DNA of 64,000 nucleotides from Bacillus sp. EB600. GTDB taxonomy: Bacteria; Bacillota; Bacilli; Bacillales; Cytobacillaceae. Of the stretch, positions 7,659-15,601 are shown piece by piece. Within the stretch, counting starts at the first letter, position 1; every line of letters begins with the position of its first letter. The stretch covers positions 58,334-122,333 of the forward strand of contig NZ_JAEVLT010000012.1 in NCBI RefSeq assembly GCF_024494385.1. The letters run 5' to 3'. The translations under genes and the position numbers were made by a program. The notes below the pieces were generated by a model. That model had not been told where the DNA came from. It searched no databases and saw nothing but the letters and a program-made list of their open reading frames with translations.

Positions 7659-7685
7659 TGAGCAGCCCCTTTTGGGACTGCTTGT
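7659..7685 (-). terminator. Hairpin downstream of the Gly/His-rich protein gene
   Basis: GAGCAGCCCC pairs with GGGACTGCTT across a short loop. It lies just beyond the stop at 7711 and could end that transcript. Confidence 0.5.
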
Positions 7686-7710
7686 TTCTTTTTTTGTTTT
7701 TTAGTGAGTT

Positions 7711-8043
7711 TTAATTCTGGCGCTGAGGCATACTCCCCTGTCCGTGTTGATAGCCGCTTCCTGGGTAATAGCCACTGTGTCCATGATGATAACCATGCCC
7801 CGGATAATAGCCACTATGGCCATGGTGATACCCATCTCCCGGATAATAGCCGCCATGCCCATGATGATAACCATGCCCTGGATAATAGCCCCCATGCCCA
7901 TGATGATAACCATACCCTGGATAATAGCCGCCATGCCCATGATGATACCCGTGCCCTGGGTAAGAGCCGCCATGCCCATGATGATACCCGTGCCCTGGGT
8001 AAAAGCCGCCATGCCCATGATAACCACTGTATTGTCTTTCCAT
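7711..8043 (-). CDS. Gly/His/Tyr-rich repeat protein, candidate spore coat or metal-binding protein
   Basis: A 110-residue protein starting at ATG 8043 with a GGAGGTGAG ribosome site. After a short head (MERQYSGYHGHGG) it consists of about seven 13-residue units of the form GYYPGHGYHHGHG (39 bases each). It ends with QGSMPQRQN. The composition resembles Gly/Tyr/His-rich coat proteins of spores, and the many His-X-His groups could bind metal. No homology can be tested here. The repeats keep other frames open, which gives misleading reading frames on both strands. Confidence 0.65.
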   Translation of the reverse strand: MERQYSGYHGHGGFYPGHGYHHGHGGSYPGHGYHHGHGGYYPGYGYHHGHGGYYPGHGYHHGHGGYYPGDGYHHGHSGYYPGHGYHHGHSGYYPGSGYQHGQGSMPQRQN

Positions 8044-8136
8044 TAGCTCACCTCCAATCCTGTCTGCAAAATAGTGTATGTGTCCATATTCAAACAGGAC
8101 TAGGTTTCTACCTATTATCAATCACCGTTTTCGATT

Positions 8137-8190
8137 AAAACCGAATGAAAAAGAGATCATACGTGTCTGATCTCTTTTTCATTCGGTTTT
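8137..8190 (-). terminator. Long perfect hairpin terminator
   Basis: A 23-base arm (8137-8159) pairs with 8168-8190 around an 8-base loop. It lies 7 bases past the stop of the gene at 8197. Confidence 0.85.
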
Positions 8191-8196
8191 TTCAAA

Positions 8197-9000
8197 TTAT
8201 TTTTTTATTTGCAGTTTAGTTATAGAGGTTATTTCATTTTCAAACATTTCTAATATGTCTTCGAAAGTAGAACTTATTAACAATGGAAAAAGAGTTTCCA
8301 GTGCTTCATAATAATTTTGTCCTAATGCTTCCCTTAGGACTACAAACTTATGGAAAAGCAGTGCTTTTTCAAAATCAATCCCCATCTGATATAGGCCTTG
8401 AAATAGATCTTCCCTTGGTATTTGTTTTATTTTTTTAAATACCTTATTTATTTTATCAATCAATTTTTCCTCTAAATAATGGGTAACGTAATCTGTATAT
8501 ACCATCTGACCAATATCATTGGTTTCTTTTTTGGAATAATGAAAGCCAATGACTCGGTCGTCCTTATTTTCTCGGATAATATACGTTTTGCTGCCTTGAA
8601 CATGTGTAATAAAATTTTTGACGCTCTTATCAAAAATTTTGTTAAATTGAATAATTTGATGGAGCTTAACTGCAAAATCCTTATGCTCCTCACCGACGAT
8701 AAATAGTCGGTCAACAATTGGTAAAAGTTTTAATACACCTTCTGATAGTTGACTAGAAGCATCGTAAATAATAATATCGAATTCTTTCTTCATTTTTTTA
8801 ACTTTCCGTTTTTGTTCAGTTAACGACATTTTTGCAAATTCATGGATAAGTTCATTTGATGTCTCTTCTTTTTCCAGGGTTCCATACGAAATGAACGCAA
8901 CCGATAAGCATGTGTTCATTTTTAGCCAATAGTAAATCGATAAAGACAACTCAGTTACCCCAGATTTTGCTTTTGGCGAATAGAAACCAACAAAATACAT
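8197..9000 (-). CDS. ParA/MinD-superfamily-like protein with degenerate P-loop
   Basis: A 267-residue protein read from ATG 9000 (AGGTGAGG site; codons upstream of it lack a ribosome site). The N-terminus MYFVGFYSPKAKSGVTELSL sits where ParA/MinD ATPases have a strand plus the deviant Walker A motif (KGGxGKT). Here the final Lys-Thr is absent, so nucleotide binding is doubtful. A later segment, FDIIIYDASSQLSEGVLK, matches the position of the Walker B strand and switch region. The C-terminal third is helical and charged. The role is unknown, and the stand-alone context gives no hint. Confidence 0.5.
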   Translation of the reverse strand: MYFVGFYSPKAKSGVTELSLSIYYWLKMNTCLSVAFISYGTLEKEETSNELIHEFAKMSLTEQKRKVKKMKKEFDIIIYDASSQLSEGVLKLLPIVDRLFIVGEEHKDFAVKLHQIIQFNKIFDKSVKNFITHVQGSKTYIIRENKDDRVIGFHYSKKETNDIGQMVYTDYVTHYLEEKLIDKINKVFKKIKQIPREDLFQGLYQMGIDFEKALLFHKFVVLREALGQNYYEALETLFPLLISSTFEDILEMFENEITSITKLQIKK

Positions 9001-9076
9001 TTCCTCACCTGCCTTTATTAAAATAGTATTCAGGAAGGAAATATGTGTTAAGGAGAATCTCCTATTAAAAAAATAA

Positions 9077-9111
9077 AAACACACTGGCTTCTTTTCGTGT
9101 CCAGTGTGCTT
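9077..9111 (-). terminator. Terminator downstream of dinB-like gene
   Basis: AACACACTGG pairs with CCAGTGTG; A/T tracts flank both sides. Confidence 0.65.
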
Positions 9112-9155
9112 TGGATATTAGGGTTTTGATCTAATAGGTAAAAAGGCTTTATGGT

Positions 9156-9602
9156 CTATCTCACCATCGAAATAAAGTCAATATTTACAGGTTTCAGACC
9201 GGTCGCACGCAGCAACTGATTTATTTGACCACGGTGATGCTGACCATGGAGTGCAACTTGGGTTAGGATATCACCAATTGAATTGACATATTCCTTCCCT
9301 TGACTATTTGTATAAGGAATCACTCTTTCAAGATCGGCGTCAGATAAATCCTTTAGTAACGCTGAATACCTTTCTTCGTTCCGTTTGACCAATTTTGCAC
9401 AAGTTGCTAGATCTTCATCTCCCCAAACGAGAAGGGAGGAATCCTCTCCGTTTATTCTTGCGTGCCATACTTGCTCTGCAAGGAGGATATGTGAAAACAA
9501 ACGGATGACACTTTCATTATCACATTCTATTGTTTGTAAATATTCCAGAATTCGCTTGTTCGCCCATTCTAAGTGCTTATACATTTTTAAAATCGTTTTC
9601 AA
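9156..9602 (-). CDS. DinB-family protein
   Basis: A 148-residue four-helix-bundle protein starting at TTG 9602 (GGGAGG site). The three metal-binding His of the DinB/YfiT superfamily are visible: His38 in LFSHILLAEQVWHARI, and the HGQHHRGQIN motif near residue 120. Many members are metal-dependent transferases acting with bacillithiol; others are damage-inducible with unknown function. No SOS box was recognised. It is transcribed in the same direction as the CNNM transporter upstream, with a hairpin between them. Confidence 0.88.
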   Translation of the reverse strand: MKTILKMYKHLEWANKRILEYLQTIECDNESVIRLFSHILLAEQVWHARINGEDSSLLVWGDEDLATCAKLVKRNEERYSALLKDLSDADLERVIPYTNSQGKEYVNSIGDILTQVALHGQHHRGQINQLLRATGLKPVNIDFISMVR

Positions 9603-9636
9603 ATGAGTGCCTCCCTATTCAAAATATGTATACATA

Positions 9637-9663
9637 ATACTCCCTCTGAAAACGAGGGAGTAT
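9637..9663 (-). terminator. Terminator of the CNNM/CBS transporter gene
   Basis: ATACTCCCTC pairs with GAGGGAGTAT, immediately downstream of the stop at 9666. Confidence 0.7.
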
Positions 9664-9665
9664 CG

Positions 9666-10970
9666 TTATGCAACTGATGCCTGCAAATTAACAATTTCCA
9701 AGGATTTTATATGGTAACCATCGACTTCAAGTATCGTAAATTCATAGCCATTGTAATGAATTTTATCACCTTCGGCAACGTCTATCTTTTCGGACATGAT
9801 CCATCCACCAATGGTATCCATATCGGTATGATCAATATCTAAGCCAAACAAATCGTTTACATCCTCTATTAAAACTTTTCCTTCGACAATTGTTCTATTT
9901 TCACTAATTTGATTAATTTCCGGTACTTCATCTCCATCGAATTCGTCCCGAATCTCACCAACAATTTCTTCAAGAATATCCTCAACCGTAACTAATCCAG
10001 CCGTACCGCCGTACTCATCAATTAAGATGGCCATATGAACACGGTCTTTTTGCATTTTAACTAATAAATTTTGGATTGGGATTGACTCAATTACCTGGAT
10101 CACCGGACGTATATATTGGCCGATTGGTGCATCAATATTCTGACCTTTAATATATTCAGTTAGTACTTCTTTCATGTTTATCATACCCACAATGTTATCC
10201 TTCTCACCATCGATTACCGGGTATCTTGTATAATTTTCTTCAGTAACGATTTTAAGACATTCTTCTAATGTTTGATTTTGATCAAAAGCGACAATTTCAG
10301 TCCGTGGAACCATAATTTCTTTGGCAACACGATCATCAAATTCAAAAATATTGTTTACATATTTAAATTCAGATTGGTTAATTTCCCCACTTTTATAGCT
10401 TTCCGAAATAATTAATTGAAGCTCCTCTTCAGAGTGAGCATTTTCATGTTCTGAAGTTGGCTTCAAACCAAACAACCCTACAATAAAGCGAGCTGAACCA
10501 TTTAAAGCTTTAATAAATGGGTACATAACTTTATAAAAAATCAACATTGGTCTTGCAAACAGCAATGTTAATGCTTCTGCTTTTTGAATTGCAAACGTTT
10601 TTGGAGCAAGTTCTCCTACGACAACGTGAATAAAGGTCACAAAGCCAAATGCAAGAATAAATGATGTGATGCTTGCAATAGACTCAGGCAAGTTTAAGGT
10701 AACTAAAAAAGGGTGAATGATCTGGTCCACCGTTGGTTCCCCCAACCAACCTAATCCTAAAGCTGTTACAGTAATTCCCAATTGACATGCTGATAAATAT
10801 TCATCTAGATTTGAAACAATTGACTTAGCCACGATAGCTTTCTTGTTTCCTTCTGAGACAAGCTGGTCAATACGGGTACTGCGAACTTTAACAATAGCAA
10901 ACTCGTACGATACGAAAAAACCAGTAAAACCAAGTAAGATTGCTATTATTAGTAAATTAACAATAATCAA
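9666..10970 (-). CDS. CNNM/CBS-domain (CorC/HlyC-like) membrane transporter, MpfA-like
   Basis: A 434-residue protein from TTG 10970 (AAGGAG site). Residues 1-190 form the DUF21/CNNM transmembrane domain (NLLIIAILLGFTGFFVSYEF, then LGLGWLGEPTVD). Residues about 215-340 are a CBS pair (KEIMVPRTEIVAF; later HMAILIDEYGGTAGLVT). Residues about 350-425 are the CorC/HlyC transporter-associated domain. In B. subtilis the family member MpfA (YhdP) exports Mg2+. The adjacent upstream MerR gene mirrors the B. subtilis yhdP-yhdQ order, so linked regulation is likely but not proven. Confidence 0.9.
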   Translation of the reverse strand: MIIVNLLIIAILLGFTGFFVSYEFAIVKVRSTRIDQLVSEGNKKAIVAKSIVSNLDEYLSACQLGITVTALGLGWLGEPTVDQIIHPFLVTLNLPESIASITSFILAFGFVTFIHVVVGELAPKTFAIQKAEALTLLFARPMLIFYKVMYPFIKALNGSARFIVGLFGLKPTSEHENAHSEEELQLIISESYKSGEINQSEFKYVNNIFEFDDRVAKEIMVPRTEIVAFDQNQTLEECLKIVTEENYTRYPVIDGEKDNIVGMINMKEVLTEYIKGQNIDAPIGQYIRPVIQVIESIPIQNLLVKMQKDRVHMAILIDEYGGTAGLVTVEDILEEIVGEIRDEFDGDEVPEINQISENRTIVEGKVLIEDVNDLFGLDIDHTDMDTIGGWIMSEKIDVAEGDKIHYNGYEFTILEVDGYHIKSLEIVNLQASVA

Positions 10971-11058
10971 ATGGTCTCCTTACTAAATACTAAAGTAAGG
11001 AATACACCTCCTATTTTTTTCGAATAAGTAAGCTGAAGTTTACAAAAATAGGAATCTT

Positions 11059-11472
11059 TTATCCAAATAATACTAGTAATGTTTGTGCCAAGGTAATCCC
11101 TTGAACAGAAATCTTTTTGACAAGTTCTTCTTTTTGAGGGTTATTTAGTTTTTGAAGAACAGGTTCCATTACACTAATTTCCTCTTTTAAGTGCTGCATA
11201 ATCATCGCTATCTGGTCAAAATGTTTTTCAACTTTTTGTTTGTCAATAGCATGATCTGCTTTAATTAATTCAATGGAAGCTTTGATCTCTTCAAGAGGCA
11301 TGTTAAGATTCTTATAATGCTCAACCAGCTCCAAAATCCGAATACTGTCTTCGCCATACAATCGATAATTTGAATCCGTCCGAATAGGGTTTAGTAAGCC
11401 AATTTGGGTGTAATAATCGATTGTTCTTTTTGATATATTCATTAAATTTGCTATTTCGCCAATTCGATACAA
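11059..11472 (-). CDS. MerR-family transcriptional regulator
   Basis: A 137-residue protein. Residues 1-70 hold the MerR winged helix-turn-helix (MYRIGEIANLMNISKRTIDY, then SNYRLYGEDSIRILELV). A long dimerisation helix follows. The C-terminus lacks the Cys pair of metal-sensing members such as CueR, so the signal is probably not copper. It lies directly upstream of the CNNM transporter in the same direction and may control it. A candidate promoter is marked at 11511-11539. The start at 11472 has GGGTGGG-like purines upstream. Confidence 0.85.
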   Translation of the reverse strand: MYRIGEIANLMNISKRTIDYYTQIGLLNPIRTDSNYRLYGEDSIRILELVEHYKNLNMPLEEIKASIELIKADHAIDKQKVEKHFDQIAMIMQHLKEEISVMEPVLQKLNNPQKEELVKKISVQGITLAQTLLVLFG

Positions 11473-11510
11473 CTTCCCAACTTACCCACCCCCTTTTTTT
11501 CTTAATCAAT

Positions 11511-11539
11511 ATAATACCATAGATAAACCGTACAGTCAA
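11511..11539 (-). promoter_or_regulatory. Candidate promoter of the merR-like gene
   Basis: On the minus strand TTGACT (11539-11534) and TATTAT (11516-11511) are separated by 17 bases, a good sigma-A match. The spacer contains the imperfect dyad TACGGTTTATCTATGGTA, a possible operator for MerR autoregulation. Confidence 0.55.
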
Positions 11540-11660
11540 CGTATTGGTTTTATTTATGAATCACATACCAATATAGTAATCACCTATTTGAAAAATTACA
11601 TTGCTTTTCTAAGAGAGTTTTTTAACCATAGTAATAGAATCAAGCCAAGGGTCTTTTCAA

Positions 11661-12170
11661 TTAAACCCAATTATCGTCGCCTCCACTATCCCAATCTCCA
11701 AATCCCCCCTGGTCTTGTCGATCATCTTGATCATTGTAGTCAACAAGATCCTGAGTATCATCACCTATGTCTTCACCCCAATCTGTTTGATCGTTCCCAT
11801 CTCTGTTGACAATTTCCTCTTGTAGTTGGGCAATTTCATGCTCTTGGAGTATATTTTGGTCCTGAAGCTCCTGCATAATTTCCTTATCTCCTAGTTGCTG
11901 CCATTCTGTAAATTGATCAAAGCCAATCCGACCTTGTTCAAACAAGTAAGTAAGCAAGGCACCGGCAGCTATTCCACCAGCAAATGTTCCAAATCTGCCA
12001 AAACCACTATTATTATTAAATGACCCATAATCTCCTATTGGTTGTTCATAAATGCCTCTTGGACTGTCGAAACGCTGAGGCCGATTTCGTTGCGTTAAGG
12101 GGCGAATAATCAAAAAATGAATAAGCACTAAAATAACTACAATTCCTATAAACCACATTCTTCTTTCCAT
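11661..12170 (-). CDS. Membrane-anchored protein of unknown function
   Basis: A 169-residue protein (or 165 if the in-frame ATG four codons later is used). One N-terminal transmembrane helix (residues 6-24) is followed by a basic segment, then a Gly/Ala-rich hydrophobic patch (GTFAGGIAAGALLTYLF, about 62-78) that could be a second membrane pass. Next comes a charged helix with repeated LQ pairs and a highly acidic Asp/Gly/Gln C-terminus. I do not recognise the family. It stands alone, convergent to nothing. Confidence 0.6.
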   Translation of the reverse strand: MERRMWFIGIVVILVLIHFLIIRPLTQRNRPQRFDSPRGIYEQPIGDYGSFNNNSGFGRFGTFAGGIAAGALLTYLFEQGRIGFDQFTEWQQLGDKEIMQELQDQNILQEHEIAQLQEEIVNRDGNDQTDWGEDIGDDTQDLVDYNDQDDRQDQGGFGDWDSGGDDNWV

Positions 12171-12481
12171 CCTTCCATGAAATAAATCTTGTTTTTTTTA
12201 CATTATAAAAACTATTTCCATGACAGGCGCTCAGTTGAAAATAAAAGGACTTTCCAAAAATGTAAACAATAACATATTCTTTATATTCTACTATAAGTAA
12301 TTATATCAACTTATATGACTTTATCCTTTAAAAGATTAATTCAGATTAAAAATTCATATAGGAAAAAGCGACAGACCATCCAATCGAAAGAATGTTTTCT
12401 GACGCTAGTGGTACCTCTATGTACAATTCAATTCAATACAAATTTTGCCGTTTTTTTTATTATTTTTTGGGAGAATTTTTG
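12171..12481. other. Gene-free stretch
   Basis: Nothing beyond AT-rich DNA that could contain the promoter of the gene at 11661 was recognised. Confidence 0.4.
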
Positions 12482-12745
12482 CTAGACTTTGCTATCTTCC
12501 AAAGGTGCATGTTTAACGGCAATTTGGTACGCATCCAAAATCGCTTCGCTTTCAATGGGGTCTGATATACCCACTAAGTACTGATCGCCCTCTTCCCCTT
12601 CTACCTTCATTACGATTGTCTCATCCTCTGCCTTTAGGAGTGCAAAGAATTCATCTTCCATATCAAACAATGCCTCAACAGTATATTCTTTACGATTGCC
12701 ATTTTCATCTTCAATTGTTATATAATCCCTCTGTTCATCTTGCAT
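12482..12745 (-). CDS. DUF1292-family protein (YrzB-like)
   Basis: An 87-residue acidic protein starting at ATG 12745, 8 bases after AAGGTG (ATG at 12751 overlaps the site). The sequence DYITIEDENGNRKEYTVEAL, later EGEEGDQYLVGI and ending with a predicted helix (AILDAYQIAV), is the DUF1292 pattern seen in B. subtilis YrzB. Family function is unknown; in many Firmicutes a member sits near yrrK and mutS2-related genes, but here it is isolated. Confidence 0.85.
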   Translation of the reverse strand: MQDEQRDYITIEDENGNRKEYTVEALFDMEDEFFALLKAEDETIVMKVEGEEGDQYLVGISDPIESEAILDAYQIAVKHAPLEDSKV

Positions 12746-12923
12746 CGCCATCACACCTTATTTAAAGTTATCGACTATACTGTTCCCTTTAACATGGAAG
12801 ATTATAAGGTCAACCTTTGGAATTTATAGGTTTGTAAATACTGGTACTATATTGCAAATAGGAAAACCTAATAAAGTAAGGATATTTGCAGAGAATAAAA
12901 AAAACAGGAAAGAAGGTAAATCA

Positions 12924-13091
12924 ATGTCCGCATTAAGTAATGATAAACAATTTAAACCATCGGGAAGAAAGAATGAGAATATGGACGGCGGTCCAATTGG
13001 AAACCAATTAAATAGCGATAATTCATTTAGTGATAATGGCTTAGAAAATGCCAGAAAGCTTAAAAAAGCGCTCAATACGACTAATAATTAA
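12924..13091 (+). CDS. Small hydrophilic protein of unknown function
   Basis: A 55-residue protein starting MSALSNDKQFKPSGRKNENM with a good GAAAGAAGG site upstream of ATG 12924; the upstream in-frame codons have no ribosome site. It is rich in Asn, Asp, Ser and Lys, lacks Cys, and ends KKALNTTNN. Such small disordered proteins are common in spores (for example minor acid-soluble proteins), but no specific match is recognised. Confidence 0.55.
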   Translation: MSALSNDKQFKPSGRKNENMDGGPIGNQLNSDNSFSDNGLENARKLKKALNTTNN

Positions 13092-13139
13092 GTCATTTGA
13101 AAAACGTATTTAACTAAAAGCAAAATACTTAAAATATCC

Positions 13140-13167
13140 GAAAAGCCCTAATTTGATTAGGGCTTTT
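13140..13167. terminator. Bidirectional terminator between convergent genes
   Basis: AAAAGCCCTAAT pairs with ATTAGGGCTTTT. It serves the gene ending at 13091 (+) and the DUF421 gene ending at 13170 (-). Confidence 0.85.
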
Positions 13168-13169
13168 CA

Positions 13170-13850
13170 TTATTCATATTTTTGAATATAGAGATGTTTT
13201 CCTGCTTGCAATTCAGCATAACAAATTTCCGCTGGTTTATTTACCCCTTTTCTTTCAAGTTGCTTTTCAAGCCAATTTTCATTTAAACCTGCTTTTTGGA
13301 GGTTTTTCTCCAATACTTTGCCGTCACTAATGATTGTAATTGGAATCGTTCTATTATCTGTTTTAATATTTAAGTCTTTGCATGTCGGAAAATCTGACTC
13401 AGATTTTTTTAATACACTAAGCCCGCCATTGTTTTCAAAAATTGCATATTCTACTTCCTCTACTGAAAAGACGCCTTTTGACCGTAATAGCTGCAGCAAT
13501 TGGTCAATATCCAGCCGATTCCTTTTCATTTCTTTCCAGACTAATTCTCCCTTTTTAATAATTATTGAGGGTTTTCCTTCAAATAAATAGCGGAGCGGTA
13601 AAGACTTCTGTGTTGCTATTTCGGTTAAAAAAATCAAGGCTCCCCAAATTCCAATTGCAAAGAGGATTTTAAAAAGACCTGCCTTTTCATCAAAGATCGC
13701 ACTCCCAACCAAATCTCCCAAGACTAGTGAAGATATAAAATCAAAAGGAGTGATTTGACTTATTTGTGTCTTGCCTAAACATTTAACCGTAATAAACAAT
13801 GCGATATAACCAATTACGAGCTCAATTAAGATACCAAGGTAACTCATCAA
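13170..13850 (-). CDS. DUF421-family membrane protein (YetF/YdfR-like)
   Basis: About 226 residues. Three transmembrane helices lie in the first 85 residues (ILIELVIGYIALFITVKCLG, FISSLVLGDLVGSAIF, ILFAIGIWGALIFLTEIAT). They are followed by the soluble DUF421 domain with GKPSIIIKKGELVWKEMKRN and RLDIDQLLQLLRSKGVFSVE, and a repeated C-terminal part. Family members of bacilli are spore or stress membrane proteins of uncertain function. The start is TTG 13850 or ATG 13847, both close to GGGGGTAAG. Confidence 0.88.
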   Translation of the reverse strand: MMSYLGILIELVIGYIALFITVKCLGKTQISQITPFDFISSLVLGDLVGSAIFDEKAGLFKILFAIGIWGALIFLTEIATQKSLPLRYLFEGKPSIIIKKGELVWKEMKRNRLDIDQLLQLLRSKGVFSVEEVEYAIFENNGGLSVLKKSESDFPTCKDLNIKTDNRTIPITIISDGKVLEKNLQKAGLNENWLEKQLERKGVNKPAEICYAELQAGKHLYIQKYE

Positions 13851-14001
13851 CTTACCCCCAGCTTGGGTTTTTAATAAAGGTAACTTACCCTAACAAATTC
13901 TAGTTCATAGTATTTCCACAGAAAGGTATAATATTTAATCTTTAGCCCCAAAATAGGAAGTAAGTAAATTTTTGAGTAAACATGAAAGGGTGGGATGTTT
14001 G

Positions 14002-14730
14002 ATGTCATTAGAATGGTTTGACAGAGTCTGCGGGGAACTACAGGACCACTTGGAATCTATTTGTGAAGAATATGATCAAGTAGGTCATATGACAATAGAA
14101 AGGGCTGCCAGACATCCAAGGATTGAGTTTTTCGTTGAGACAGCAGATAATGAAACTGAGGAATTTGATCGTGATTTCTTCTGTACGCTGTTCTTTGACC
14201 CTGAAAATGAGGAATTTTACATTGAATCCTTTGATGTTGATACGGGGCATACGGGTAAAATCATCCTTTCAGACATAGAAGATATTATTGATGAAGTTCA
14301 CGAGAGTCTACATGATTATTTGAATGGTGATGACCGCTATTTAGATGATGGAGTCTATCTCCAATCAGATGAGGTCTTTGATGATGAAGCGGATGTTGAA
14401 ATAGTAAATGAAGCTGAAGAGTATTATGAAGCTTTCCAAGTAAACAGTGATGAAATTTTTGAAGAAATTGATGTAGATTGGTCCACTCCTGAGGTGACAG
14501 CCTTTACTCATAAGGATGAAGTGGAAATAACATATCAATTTGGCGTCGTTCAAGAAACCGGGGATGGTGTTCTCAAACGGGTGAATCGGATCTGGACAAT
14601 TGATGACGAGTTAATTAAGGACGAATCTCATTTTATTTTTAGCAAAGAGGAAGCTAGTACGATTATCGCTATGATTGCCAGCCATATGAACCAATTAAGC
14701 GAGTTTAATTTTGACCAAATACGCGAATAA
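14002..14730 (+). CDS. Acidic conserved hypothetical protein
   Basis: A 242-residue protein read from ATG 14002, which follows AAGGGTGGG by about 8 bases; an upstream in-frame start at 13972 is less likely. It starts MSLEWFDRVCGELQDHLESI and contains long acidic stretches (for example DDGVYLQSDEVFDDEADVE around residues 115-135). No membrane segment. A Bacillus-wide conserved hypothetical protein by general look; I cannot name a domain. It is followed by a strong terminator and is probably transcribed alone. Confidence 0.7.
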   Translation: MSLEWFDRVCGELQDHLESICEEYDQVGHMTIERAARHPRIEFFVETADNETEEFDRDFFCTLFFDPENEEFYIESFDVDTGHTGKIILSDIEDIIDEVHESLHDYLNGDDRYLDDGVYLQSDEVFDDEADVEIVNEAEEYYEAFQVNSDEIFEEIDVDWSTPEVTAFTHKDEVEITYQFGVVQETGDGVLKRVNRIWTIDDELIKDESHFIFSKEEASTIIAMIASHMNQLSEFNFDQIRE

Positions 14731-14735
14731 CGTTA

Positions 14736-14767
14736 GCGAGCAAACGTTTGTTTGCTCGCATTTTTTT
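14736..14767 (+). terminator. Strong terminator
   Basis: GCGAGCAAAC pairs with GTTTGCTCGC around GTTT, followed by a T-run. Confidence 0.9.
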
Positions 14768-14850
14768 GCTGAAAAATCCATAGCGACTTGTAAGGAAAAA
14801 GGGCTGTTTTTCCCTTTATTTGGGTCTTTCGATTGTAAAGATCTCACCAA

Positions 14851-14970
14851 TTATACATAATCATTTCCTGCCAAACGGCTGACCGCACCTAAACCTCTTG
14901 GGTCTCTCCTTCCCTTTACATATAGGTCTTCCCTAATGTGAAAGATTTGCGATGGGTCTATTGAAAGCAT
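14851..14970 (-). CDS. Small protein of unknown function
   Basis: A 39-residue frame starting MLSIDPSQIFHIREDLYVKG and ending GAVSRLAGNDYV. ATG 14970 lies 9 bases after GAGAGG; ATG 14979 touches the site. The frame has sensible composition and sits alone in an otherwise empty stretch of about 390 bases. The family is not recognised, so it remains a candidate only. Confidence 0.45.
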   Translation of the reverse strand: MLSIDPSQIFHIREDLYVKGRRDPRGLGAVSRLAGNDYV

Positions 14971-15154
14971 CGTAATCATCCTCTCAGAAATAAATCAAAT
15001 TTAAACGCTCAAAGTTTACAATAATTCTACTTTTATATGGTTTATCGACCAAGTTTAACTTAGTATTGAATAGGTATTTGAAGAAATAACGGATAGCAAG
15101 AAGAGACTTTGTCTAAACTACCTATGATCAAATTTTTAGGAAATGAGGGACATC

Positions 15155-15445
15155 ATGAAGGAAATTTTACAGCAAGTGAAAGAGGAATTAGCGACGACGT
15201 TTAATAATCCAGAATCCCTTGACCTAGACAAGAGCATTCAGCAGCTTCAAGCAGCGAAGAAACAGTATGGTGATAAAGGTACGATGATTGAAGATGTAAT
15301 CCGGTCATTGACACAAGCAAAAAATGCTCAGTCACAATTGGAAAATGCCGGAGACATCTCCTCATCCGCAGCCTTTGGTGAAGCATATAATGCACTTGGT
15401 CAGGCCATAAAATCTTACACAGATCCTGATAATGATCCAATCTAA
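15155..15445 (+). CDS. Small helical protein of unknown function
   Basis: A 96-residue protein read from ATG 15155 (GAGGG 5 bases upstream; the codons from 15143 belong to the ribosome site). It is predicted to be mostly helical: MKEILQQVKEELATTFNN, then SIQQLQAAKKQYGDKG and SLTQAKNAQSQLENAGD. It is rich in Gln, Ala and Lys with no Cys or membrane segment. The family is not recognised. A good terminator follows. Confidence 0.6.
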   Translation: MKEILQQVKEELATTFNNPESLDLDKSIQQLQAAKKQYGDKGTMIEDVIRSLTQAKNAQSQLENAGDISSSAAFGEAYNALGQAIKSYTDPDNDPI

Positions 15446-15502
15446 ACATTTACCTTGGGAGATGCCGAGGCTTTTCCTTTCAGACCGTTGAGGGCTAATG
15501 AG

Positions 15503-15539
15503 AAAACACACAGATTATGAATCTTGCTGTGTGTTTTTT
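15503..15539 (+). terminator. Terminator
   Basis: AAAACACACAG pairs with CTGTGTGTTTT, followed by Ts. Confidence 0.8.
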
Positions 15540-15601
15540 ATTAAGCTATTGCTAGATTCCACTGGAGTTTTACTTTTGCAGCTGATAGTGATTTCATGGA
15601 C

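Noticed and set aside
7701..8138. Three overlapping frames opposite or beside the Gly/His-rich gene
   Set aside because: They arise from the 39-base repeat. Only the frame with the GGAGGTGAG site and Gly/Tyr/His units was kept.
11059..11472. Naming the MerR protein CueR because of its place beside the CNNM gene
   Set aside because: The Cys residues that bind copper are absent, so only gene order supports the name.
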